The notes beneath the pieces are model-generated. The model had not been told where the DNA came from. It did not search any database and saw nothing but the letters and a program-made list of their open reading frames with translations. The position numbers and the translations under genes are program-made. Below are positions 23,718 to 34,199 of a DNA stretch of 64,000 bases, piece by piece; position 1 is the first letter of the stretch; every line of letters starts with the position of its first letter. The DNA comes from Cryptomeria japonica (Eukaryota > Streptophyta > Pinopsida > Cupressales > Cupressaceae). The stretch spans positions 826,614,896 through 826,678,895 of the forward strand of contig NC_081414.1 in the NCBI RefSeq assembly GCF_030272615.1. The letters run 5' to 3'.

Positions 23718-23987
23718 AAGGGGGAGTAGTTGGTATTTTGTATTTGGTTTTGTATTGCTTTGGAATTTGATGTCAAAGGGGGAGAGATTGATATGGAAAA
23801 ACACATGGATAACACATATTATTCCTAGGGGGAGATACTTTATCCTTTGGGAAGAGATATTATGTATTTTTTATTTCTGGTTAATGATCTCTTTGGGAGA
23901 TTGTTGGTTTTTGGTTTTTGGCATTTCTATTTTGGCACTTTGATGGTTTTTCCATCTTGTGTTGCCATCAATGCCAAAGGGGGAGAT
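23718..23987 (+). other. D multiple polypurine tracts
   Basis: Four GGGGGAG-type tracts lie between the pol end and the 3' LTR: AAGGGGGAGTAG (about 23718), AAAGGGGGAGAGA (about 23775), AGGGGGAGATA (about 23827) and AAAGGGGGAGATT (about 23976-23988), the last abutting the LTR. Tandem polypurine tracts before the 3' LTR are described for the Sirevirus lineage. Confidence 0.75.
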
Positions 23988-25057
23988 TGTTGGTATTTTT
24001 GATATGTTGATATGGTTTTGTCATTGATGTCAAAACTTGTCAAACTTGTCATCGCTTGTCAACACTTATCAACACTTGGAGATTTTGGTTATGTTCACTG
24101 GCAAGACAGAGAATTATGCAAGAAACTGGTATTTGGTTCACTGGCAGATTATATTGTTCATTGACACTTGGAATGACTTGGAAATTACTTGGTTATGTCG
24201 AAGACATTATTCGATCACTTGGTTTTGGTGATTTAGTTAATTGTTTATTCAGGTTTGCATATTTGTTGTTACCAGCAAACAGGTCCAGGATAAGCACCGA
24301 TAGACTTATCTATTCCAGATCAGCACAACATGTTATGGAGATGATTTGTTATTATTGTAAATGCATTGAGATGACATCATGCATCAGATATTGATTTGTT
24401 TGTAATTAATTTAATTGTAATATCATTTAGTGAGCTGACCTATTCAATTAGTCTTAGGTTATGGTATATATGTAATATCTTATTTGTAAGATCGATATGC
24501 GACTGGGAAAAATATTTGTAATAGAGTATATGCAAAAATAAGCAGAGCTATACATGTAGACATCATTTGAAGGTTGAAGGAGGGTTTTGTGAGGGCAATC
24601 AGAACTACACCAGTACTGAATCCAACATATGAAGATGCTATTTTGTGCAGTACATTATCATTGGATTTAACCATCCAATTGTAGTCAGCCTGACTCTCAT
24701 TTTGTGATTGAGCAGTGAGCTCTAGGAAGCTGGCCTTTCTGCATGTGCAAAATCCATATTGTAAACACATACTATCTGCAGTAGTATTATTTGATTGTGG
24801 GTAAGGCTTCCCACCGTGGTTTTTCCCCTTACAGGGTTTCCATGTACAAACATTGGTGTTATGTGTTGTGGATGTTGTTGTCTTTCCGTTTCATGCATTA
24901 ATCTTTACCGGTATTGCAATTAACTATTAAGACTGTCTACCGGCATAAACTTTGGTTTACCAATATTAAGCATTAAGTTTTGGTTAAGTTAATTTTGGTT
25001 GAATTTAGTGGACAACTAATTCACCCCCCCCCTCTTAGTTGTCTCCGGGACCTAACA
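23988..25057 (+). repeat. D 3' LTR
   Basis: Starts TGTTGGTATTTTTG directly after a purine tract and ends CCTAACA. It is followed by TAATT, the target duplication. Alignable with the 5' LTR throughout, with an extra short tandem (GTCAACACTTATCAACACTT) near 24057. Confidence 0.95.
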
Positions 25058-25074
25058 TAATTATCCTCCTTGAG

Positions 25075-25387
25075 TTATGTCTAATCTCTCTCCCCCTCAC
25101 ACTTCTCTCTTTACTGAGTCTCTCACCCTCTTCTACTTCTCGTTCTCTCTCTACCTCATGTCTCTCACCCTCTCCTCCTCCTCCTCCTACTCTCTCTCTC
25201 TCTCTCCCTATCCCATTCTCTCTCTCTCTCTCTCTCCCAATCTCTCTCTCTCCTTATCCTATTCTCTCTCTCTCTCTCTCCTTATCCTATTCTCTCTCTC
25301 TCTCTCTCTCTCCTTATCCTATTCTCTCCCTCTCTTCCTATCCCCTACAATCTCTTACCCCCTCTCCCCCCTACTCTATCTCTCTAA

Positions 25388-25446
<59 letters not shown>

Positions 25447-25773
25447 TTTTCTAGTCTCCCTCTCTCTCTCTATCCCCTTCTCTTTTTCCTAATCTCCCTC
25501 TCCCTCCCTCCCCCTCTCCTTATCCTATTCTCTCTCTCTCTCAATCCTATTTTCACCATTTCTCCCTTCTCTTTCTTTCCCTATATCCTTCTCTTCCTAT
25601 CCCCTTCTCTCTCTATCTCTAATTATCTCTCCCTCCCCAACTCCTTATCCTATTCTATCCCTCTCTTCCTACCCCTACTCTCTCTCTCTAACTCTCTCTC
25701 CCTCCCCCTCTACCTACTCTCTCTCTCTAACTCTCTCTCACCCCCTCTCTCTCTCTTCCCACTTCCTCTTTAG
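25075..25773. repeat. CT-rich microsatellite, about 700 bp
   Basis: Almost pure pyrimidine, mostly CTCTCT with CCCTATC variants. A related CT-rich stretch precedes the D 5' LTR (15318-15360), so copia D landed inside a polypyrimidine tract of element E. The long leucine/serine frame across it is not a gene. Confidence 0.95.
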
Positions 25774-25777
25774 TTCC

Positions 25778-25813
25778 TAGTTCTACATGACCCATACGGG
25801 TTATGCAGAACTA
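25778..25813. repeat. Second copy of the E hairpin
   Basis: Arms TAGTTCTACATGACCC and GGGTTATGCAGAACTA, two mismatches between the arms. Same family as 15081-15116. Confidence 0.75.
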
Positions 25814-26043
25814 AGGCCAAAACTTGTAGTTTTGCATAACCTGTATGGGTTATGAGAAATTGTTAACGTTCCCATTAGGTTTGCATAACTCGTAACATGT
25901 TTTGAGGAACTTTTTTATTTTATTTTTAATTTTTGGCTACCAAGCCTAGCACATTTTTGAATTTCATAGAACACGCACAGGTTATGAAAAACTTCATTTT
26001 TTTTGCACATGTGGCCACTTTTCCGTTCACCGTCTTGGTCTAC

Positions 26044-26305
26044 TTTCCATAATCCATGTGCAATCTAACTTACTATAATCAATTCCTTTCACACAACCAT
26101 ATATGATTCATACATCCATTTATGAATACTCATCCATCCCATAAGGTTCATTTTAAGCACCCATTACCACATTATTAAACCATAGCAATATGAACTAATT
26201 AAATCATCTCAAGCATAGCTCTAAGTACACACCCATAGATCCAATATCCATTATTCCTATTATTAAACATTCTCAAGTTACACATGAATTTTCCCTAATA
26301 GCATT
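26044..26305 (-). repeat. B 3' LTR, piece 2
   Basis: Homologous to about 46530-46810 of the right LTR (CCATAATCCAxGTGxAATCT start; CAAGTTACACATGA ... TTTTCCCTAATA end). It is bordered by E on the left and the solo LTR F on the right. Confidence 0.85.
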
Positions 26306-27853
26306 TGTTAGTTAAATTGGGGGGGGGGGGGGGTGGATCAGATAAACTCACAATTCAATGTTCTAATCAGATTCAACCTCGGTAGAGCTTACTTGACATG
26401 TAACTATGATTGTAAATCATTCAAACTCATAAACTGATAAAATTGAAACATCAAAACACATTTAACACCAAATTTAAGAAACCCAAATAGGGAAAAACCA
26501 TTGTGGGATTTCGGACCCACTAAGAAAATATACTCTTCTAGAGTATGCTCGGTTAAAAGCCAATCTTGTTAAAGATTACATAAATACATTGTTATATGTG
26601 ACCTGGTCAGGGGATTTCCCTCAGATCTATCAAAATCTTACACTTTGTTAGAAGTGACCTTGTCAAAGGATTTCAAAAACTCAATTAGAATGTTACCTTG
26701 CTAGAGGATTTACAAATAAGACTGTTAGGTCCACTCGGTTAAGAGATTTCTTGTCACTTACAAAAATAAATAACAATAATAAAATATATCTGCAACTTCA
26801 CATCTGAAATGTTATGGAAGACTCTATGTGCTCCAAATAATCTTGTCATAAGACTTATCTTCCTCCTTGCTAGCCTTCTCACTCAGTTCTTCAATCTTTT
26901 GTACTCTGTAATCATTTCGGCAACATCATTGTTCTTCTATTTGCCCGCATTCATTGTTCATCAACTATTCCTTATTTATAAGCAATTCCTAACCACTTAA
27001 TCTCCTTAATCACATTTCCCATGATTAATATTAGCCATCAGATCTTCAAACTTGACTAGGTTCATTGAATCCTTTGAACTGAAAAACATTTTATCTTGCC
27101 TTGAAACTTGTATTCCTTCCTTGGTACTTCTGCTCGGTTATGACCGTTCAATCTGTGCTGTAGATCTAACTCTTGAATTTTCATTGCCATTGATCCTTAA
27201 CAAACTTCTTGCACGACATTCCAATCTTCTATAAATCTCCAGTTCATTGGCATCCTTCATTTAATAATGTATTTATTCATCCAATGCATTCTGTTACTAC
27301 TCGGCTGACACTTGGTTAATTCTGAACTTTACTCGGTAGACATTCTATATTCATCTCAGTTACTGTCTTGGTAGCTTTGCTTGCTGATGACACTCGATGA
27401 CTTATTTCTTCTTTAACCTACATCAATAACCTTGGAATTCACTGACTGGCTCTTTTCTTGGTAAAATAGAATAGTATCAAACCTTTACTCATTCTATTAC
27501 ATGAAATCTTTTCTCCTTCTTATTCAGTCTTCGAATACACATATATAGGATATCAAAACAATCAAAATAACATAATCTCATCACTGTCTAACTTGGTAAT
27601 AGTTGCCCATTCAATAACTTATTACTCCCTTTCATTTTCACATTCTTTCAGTGTCACTTATCGACATCTTCATACTCATCAAAACATACTCTTTAAGATA
27701 TCGCAACATCTTACTAAATCAAAAAATCAATTGCTTGACACCAATCACAAAATAATATCATTAAGATAGTAATCATCCTTTATCAATTATATCATCAATC
27801 TCCAACAACCTTCTAAATATCATCATACCAACAAACTTAATGTAATGCCAACA
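26306..27853 (-). repeat. F: copia solo LTR, 1548 bp
   Basis: It interrupts the B LTR cleanly. On the minus strand it begins TGTTGGCATTACATTAAG and ends in a C-run then AATTTAACTAACA, the same end layout as copia D (C-run, then CTAACA). No internal coding region, so it is a solo LTR left by LTR-LTR recombination. Flanking 5-mers are GCATT (26301-26305) and ACATC (27854-27858). The intact B LTR has ACATC here, so the left copy probably changed by two transitions. The G-run at about 26321-26334 is part of it. Confidence 0.75.
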
Positions 27854-30800
27854 ACATCGATACATGAATACAATGTCTTTTACAACAATGAGTGAAGCTC
27901 TCATATACAATTACATATACATGTCTAATGAATCATGATCAATAAGTTGCTATGAATATCCATCCATGAGATGAAGAGATAAGAGATCCACATCCACGCA
28001 AAGAATCCAAGAAAAAAATCCACTGAAGAACATCCCAATGGAGGAAAGGCACCAACCACCTGACCATGTGGAACCAAAGGAACCACCCCTCATGCTAGGA
28101 GATGACACAAGGTCCCACACACACTCTAGATCTAAGATGACACCTAACAACCAAAGAGGAAACAAGTCTAACACAAACCAAGGAAAACATACCTACAAAC
28201 AAGAGACCTCCAAAGGTGACTCAACAATAAGACATAAGGAACTAGTACCAACATGTAGGGAAAGAGTGTCATCACATTCTACCACATAAGATACACATGC
28301 AAAAATGTCTCAACCTTTGAGGAAAATAAGGTAGTACGGTTTACCCAGTTACTAGATCTACCACCTCACTCTGGTCTTTGATCCATGAGATGGGTATAGA
28401 AAAACACATTTATTATCTTTCCTAGATGAGTTACTCTACCCAACCCACCTAATATTAATTATTATGTTATCACTTATCAATTACAAACGAAAATCTCCAA
28501 TGAGCTATCCAAATGGTCTAGACCCTAGCTCTATACTAGTAGTCTATTTGTCATGACCTAGATAGATGCACGGAAGCCCACTCCCCCTAATCATGCATCT
28601 AGGCCTTAACAACATAAACAATCAAGCAAGAAGGCCCATAAAATACAATCCGACTAACCAGTATAAAGTCTCATCAATGTACAAGGAGCCAACAATATAT
28701 ATCACATAAGTCACATAGATCTCACAACATCATAGAGAAAAGAACCATCTACATAGCAAGGAATTACTCATCTTGCAACAATACAAATGATCAAGTAACA
28801 CATCAAAATATTACTTCGAACATCCAAGAGTACTCAAAAGTACATCACAGCCTCTAGACCAACCTCAACACAGTCTGATAAAACCAGAAAATGCAATCCA
28901 AAACTCGGACAATTCAAAAATAGACCAAAAGACAAAATCAGTCAGTTTAGCACATACACCTAACCGTGTAGTGCATTCACCTAACTGTTCAACACATTTA
29001 ACAGTTCCTGCAGTGCATATGCTGAGGAGTTCAATGCTTTTACACAAAGTTATAGCACATATACTAGGTATCAACGCATATTCATCATTTTGTAGTGCTT
29101 TGGTGACACAGAATAGTGCATTAGACACTTAAAACAACACATATAACAAATGAATTAGTGCATATGTAGTTTTAATGCAAATACTCAAAAACTCAGACGG
29201 AGGAAATAAAATAAAATCAAGGAAATAATATAGGGTTTTGAAAATACAACAATGAGGAATGCAACCTCCAAACAAAGTTGGTCAATAAGGTTTCAAGGCT
29301 CAAAGGTAAATAAACAAAGGATAACCAAATTTATGAGAAAGCATCTCCCGACATTGTTCTGACATGAAAACTCTTAGACAGAAAATAAAAGACTCCCAAC
29401 TTCCACTATACAACAAAGAGACTCAAATACAAGGACCAAACCTCTGATCTTATGCAAAAATCAACATACAGGAAGCCAACAATCAAGATCTAGAAACTCA
29501 CAGTGTCGATCATTCACGAAAAATAAGCAAAATCATAGTGAGATATATTTTCCCCAAATTATAGCTCAACTATATAATAATTTCATAAATCAAATTATGC
29601 GACTATACAAAACTATATAAGATAAATATTTTTCCCAAAACTCTTGAGAACAGACACGGTGCAGACAATCTTTTCAAATTGAAAATGCAAGAGAAAGAAT
29701 CCTCCAACTTGGTAAATGTTGAATGGAAAATTGAGGAAGAAGATTGAAATCAAAACAAGCTCAAGGAATCCAACTCCAACAACCAATCAAAAATCCAACT
29801 CCATAAAATGCATCCGAGAAGCCAACTCCCATGAAATCATGGGAAAGAAAATAAATAGAAATAAAAACTCAAACTATGCATTAATGTCGGCCAATAAGAA
29901 TAAGAGACTAAATAATATTTTTTACCAACCCTCTCCAAAATCCGAGGTAAAAATAATAGGATATTGTTTAATTAACTTAACCAATAATTTAGCCAATAGA
30001 ATAAGAGGCTAAGTAGAAAGAATGTATTAATCAACCCAAAAAGGTAAATAATAAAATAACACTCATGGGCACAATTAACTATAAAGCCCAATAAATATAA
30101 TAAACCAAGGGATATAAATAAATTAAAGCCACAATAAAATATAATCAAAGCGTATATTAATATAATTAAATATCAAAGTCTTATTTATTACAAAGCAATA
30201 ATAATAATAATACTATTAATAATTCCAAGAGCCAAAAAATAATAAATAATAAACATCCAATGATTATAAAACCATTTACCAATATTAATTCAAATATTAT
30301 ACCAACCATTTATTTATTTTATTATTACCAACTATATATATAAATATTTTATTATTATTATAAACTATTTAAGTCTATTAATTTAAATTTAACATTATTA
30401 AACTATATAAATCATTTAATTAAATAATAACTAAATCAACCAATAACATAACACTCCAAGCATACCATCAAAAGCACCCAAGAGATCACTCAACATTGAA
30501 CAACAACTCACACAAGACTGACAAGGATAATCAATATTAAACCTAGAGTGTATAATAAGATTTTATGTCATCTCTGATCAACTTGCCATTGGGATAAGAC
30601 ACGCTCAGACCTATGAAGCCAAGTGGAGTCGATGTCTGGTACCTACAAATCCTGCATCCATAAAGTCACGATATAACATATACAATATATAATATAGGCA
30701 AGTGATAGATAATAGCAACAACATGTATCCTACTCGCAATGAGTGACATGACATCGTCCCTATCATGAAAACAATAGAAGACACTCGCAAACAATCAAGC

Positions 30801-31140
30801 AATATCATAATCGATCTCACATCATGAATTTGGGTTAGTACATCATAAAATATCCCCAAATCATCGCAAGACACTATAAACAACATATAGAATGGGTACA
30901 TATAAGTCATAAAATGAGCATCTATCATCATAATAACCCATATAACAATCCATAATGTCATCATCCACATGGAATAGTAATGTCAAATGCAATATAATAT
31001 GTCAAATATCCAAGATAAAGCATCTAAATCACATGTAAATTCATAATAGTCTAATCCAAGCATCACAAGATAGTCTAAGCTATGACAAAATATTCTATCA
31101 AAGCACAAAAGGAAGAGATAAATAAGGGAAGGATGCTACA
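27854..31140 (-). repeat. B 3' LTR, piece 3
   Basis: Homologous over its whole length to about 46825-50123. Both copies share open frames by chance (for example 28038-28289 and 46965-47291), so these frames are LTR sequence and not genes. It has AT-rich runs, including (AAT)n at about 30199. It ends GATGCTACA at 31140, followed by the purine tract. Confidence 0.9.
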
Positions 31141-31141
31141 T

Positions 31142-31943
31142 CCTCCCCTCCTTGTCGTAGGCTTACTCCTGGAAACCTGAAACAAGTAGGGAAATAAATA
31201 TGTCTCAACTACACTGCATCCTCCTGAAATACTGAAAATCCTCATTTGGGCCCCATTGGACCCTTTCCTACTCCATGATGTGACTCGTGAGGATCAACTC
31301 CTGATGTCGTTTGAAGTGTATGATCACCAAAGAAAGCTGCTCTGCCACGACATGAGGCCTCGACTGCTGAAATCTGATGCACATCCTGACGGTTATCTAC
31401 TGTGGCAAATATACGATGAGATCTTCTTGCATCACCAACAGTGGATTCTGACACTACTGGCCTCTGAACTGACAACTAAGTGGGTTGCTGAGAACAATCT
31501 ATTGCGTAATGTCCCTGCTGACCACAAGTGAAACAACTCCCTCTGGTAAAACCACGAATGATTGAAGGTGCACTAGGCTGTTGAAAACTACCTCTACTAG
31601 AGTTCTATTGAGAACTCTGCACTGACCAATTGGCATGAAAATCAATAGCACGCTACCTGCTATGCTCTCTATATACATGTGATCTATGTGTACGGGAAGC
31701 ATTCTGACCCTGAGAGCTCTCCTTCTATTGATTATGTTTACCCTTGGATGGTGGAGGATCACTCCTAGAAAATCCTGACACTTGTGACTGCACACCTCTC
31801 GCAACTGATCCCAAAACTGGAACACTAACTATTTGTCCACCTATCGCACCACCTAAAGTTAAAGCAATATTTTCCTCTTCTATCCGCTCCTTCTCTACAA
31901 CTACCTCCAAGGTCTTAGGTTCATGCATCCGAACCTCACCATA
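31142..31943 (-). pseudogene. B gag, C-terminal part with zinc knuckle
   Basis: This is the second half of the B gag, displaced by insertion of C. From 31943 downward the frame gives G-E-V-R-M-H-E-P-K-T-L-E, then several stops, and the CCHC knuckle CFTCGQQGHYAIDC at 31494-31535 in the same frame. About 80 more codons follow and the element then runs into the purine tract at 31156. There is no protease, RT or integrase, so B depended on another element for replication. Joining this part to 45322 in frame requires one copy of the 5-bp target duplication of C, which supports the split. Confidence 0.8.
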
Positions 31944-31948
31944 GATAT

Positions 31949-33617
31949 TGTGTACGGGAAAAAGTGAGACTAGGTTAACATGCCCTAATTCTACCTTTTG
32001 ACACACATTACAGAATACAAAAGAGCCTAGAGATATCGCACAATTGGCTACTTCTTTTTGTGAAAGAGAGAGCCACGGGATATCTATTAGGATTTCTATT
32101 CCCTTGTTGAAATTGGAAGATCAAATGATGTAAGTTCAAACCCTAATCCCAAAATGCAAGTATGAACTAATAACAAGATTGCAGAATTGAGATTAAACAA
32201 TGAACAGCTGTAAATACAAGGATGAAATAAGAATGCGGATGTGTACCCGGAGTCAAAATCGGACTGAAAATATTCGGGATGGGGGCGCGGGCGCCACTGT
32301 CCTGATTCTGTCCTGGAAACTGCATCGGAAACTGCTATTTTGTACTCTGGAACACTGTCGGAAACTATCGGAAATGTTGTCTATCCGGAGGACCAGGGCG
32401 CCTAGCGCCTCTGTCCCAGGGACCAGGGCGCCCAGCACCCCTGTCCTGGCAGGACTAGGGTGCCCAGCGCCCCTGTCCTAGTCTTCTGCTTTGCAATTTG
32501 ATGCAGAGTGCTGTCTCGACTTGTTCTCTCCGGATCTGTATCCTGCGGCGTCGTCCGAGTCCCGAACCTGCACTGATATCTGAAAAGGGTGTATGGGCGG
32601 CTATATAGGGTTTTGCCTTAGTCAAACCCCCACTTCGGTGATTTCCACCTCCACGAATAGCCAAGTTGTTTTGTAAAATGTATTGTGTGTGCAGACCTAG
32701 TGTGTGTGCAAGGTCCTAAAATGCAAGAAAGCAAACTAGAGCAACCTAGAAAGTAAACCCTAATTGCTTGTAAATGACAATGTAAATGCTCTAAATCAAG
32801 ATGCAAAGTGATCTAAAGCATGAATAAAGGATATATTGAAGCTTATGCAAAGACATGAAAACAACATGAAATCATACCCAACCCTCAAGGGAGGAGTACA
32901 AGCCAATCTTCAGTCGGTAATGTCCTATTGTTCTTCAATGTCTTCCAAGCCCTAAGTGGATGAATGAATTTGATAAGTGCTTGATAGAGGGATGTTGAAT
33001 GTTGTTGAAGTCTTCAAAGATCTGCTCTTTCGCTGCATATGAGGTTCCTAAAAAAAAAAATCGGATCCCTTCAAATGAAGAAAGAGAGCTCTTATGTAGG
33101 AAACCCTAGATCGTAATTTCGTCTTTTGGCTGACCTAGAGATTGAATATCCCGCCAATTTCTTGGGGTTAAGCTTTATTTTATGATTGGATTGTGCTCCT
33201 AAAATTTCGAGAAAAATGTTCGGGACCATGTGCACTCCGGGCGCCACGGTCCCAACAACTTTTCACCAAATTTTCAGGGCCGTCGGATATGATGATTTTA
33301 GAGAGAATCCCGAAGTTACAGGTGATTTTGAGATGTTTTGACCCCAAAACCAAGCCCCCAAGTTCGAAATAGGACTTAATTAGGGTTTTTGATTGAGTGA
33401 TGTATTGGAGGAATAAAATGAAAAGGGCACGCTTTAACGAAAGGGCCCAACTTTATGATGCAAAGGACGATGAAATAGGACCTTAGACCTAATTAATTTG
33501 ATTAATTAAGTGCTAAAGGAGAAATGCAATGCAAAATGTAAAATGCACTAAGGCAGGTGCTAAACTAGGTGTGAAATTGTACCACCCTAGCAAGTGCATA
33601 CAATTTACGACGCTACA
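31949..33617 (-). repeat. C 3' LTR (1669 bp)
   Basis: TGTGTACGGG at 31949 to CGCTACA at 33617. Minus-strand TATA box at 32601-32608. It contains a three-unit GC-rich minisatellite (32389-32480) that is only one unit long in the 5' LTR. Confidence 0.93.
32389..32480. repeat. Minisatellite in C 3' LTR, three ~30-bp units
   Basis: Each unit is of the form GGACCAGGGCGCCCAGCGCC plus CCTGTCC. The 5' LTR has a single unit at the homologous place (about 43471-43501). Confidence 0.85.
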
Positions 33618-34199
33618 TTTAGCCCCCACTTTAGCGGTCATATGAGTACTACGTGCATATGCAAGCTAAAGTATAGAAAAGTAAACATCATTTGAAAAAG
33701 GATATATCCATAAGTTGTCGGACGAAGCCCCCAGCAGTATCTGCAGTACACAGTTAGGAACCGCACCCTACAAAACACATGTTAGATCACAAAATCACCT
33801 AATGCTTACTAAGGAAAGTGATGAAATCTGTGAGTAGATATATGCCCCCCCCTATTTCGACTTGCTTATTAGGGAGGTGAAATACGGTAGCATGTTTACT
33901 TACGACAAATTGTATAAGAGAGTGTTGATGAGGGACGTTCACTAAATAGGCTTCATCAGAGCACTTTTTGGAACATCCCGAGAGTAGGGGAATGAAAATA
34001 TGATTCCAATGCAACAAACGGCTCAAAAATCGCATCTCCCAGACCCAAGTTATGATAAAATGAATGACAGAGGAAAATTAGGGTTTCGAAAGTAAAGATA
34101 AAGAAATGAAAGTATATACCTTGAAAGTGACATTTGCATTTATCACTTTGTTGATTTCTGAATACTGTTCATTGCAGCGGAGCCCACATAGCCATCATC
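33618..34199 (-). other. C polypurine tract and spacer to the antisense gene
   Basis: The purine tract is the complement of 33618-33637 (CCGCTAAAGTGGGGGCTAAA), abutting the 3' LTR. The rest has no coding region. On the + strand TTCATTGCAG at 34168-34177 looks like a splice acceptor before the antisense gene's start codon, so the upstream part may hold its promoter and a 5' UTR intron (inference). Confidence 0.6.

Larger units (their letters stand above)
15386..25057 (+). mobile_element. D: Ty1/copia element with RT region replaced
   Basis: LTRs of 1059 bp (15386-16444) and 1070 bp (23988-25057), both TGTTGG...CCTAACA, are flanked by the exact 5-bp duplication TAATT at 15381-15385 and 25058-25062. 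Primer site, gag, zinc knuckle, protease and integrase follow on the + strand, and the end of RNase H lies near the 3' LTR. The whole RT domain is absent, and 19135-23364 is a foreign minus-strand gypsy fragment. Several polypurine tracts precede the 3' LTR, a feature known from Sireviruses. Many stops make it long dead. Confidence 0.93.
14141..26043. mobile_element. E: putative DNA transposon with inverted ends, split by copia D
   Basis: It interrupts the B LTR between homologous flanks. Near its ends are inverted sequences: CACCAAGATGGTGAA at about 14152-14166 and its counterpart, GACCAAGACGGTGAA on the minus strand, at about 26025-26039 (13 of 15 match). Inside both ends are related hairpin repeats (15081-15116, 25778-25813 and weaker copies), like the subterminal repeats of class II elements. 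Without copia D it would be about 2.2 kb with no coding frame. Relative to the intact LTR about 19 bp are missing at the site, so no clean target duplication is seen. The class is not established. Confidence 0.4.

Noticed and set aside
25039-25773. Long plus-strand frame of Leu/Ser/Pro repeats
   Set aside because: It is a translation of a CT microsatellite, with the same look in every frame.
28038-28289. Frame with HQPPDHVEPKEPP, also at 46965-47291
   Set aside because: Both copies lie in the two LTRs of B; the conservation is due to LTR homology, and the two differ by frame-indifferent changes.
32200-32664. Small frames in the C LTRs (also 43284-43647)
   Set aside because: Present in both LTRs and explained by their GC-rich minisatellite.
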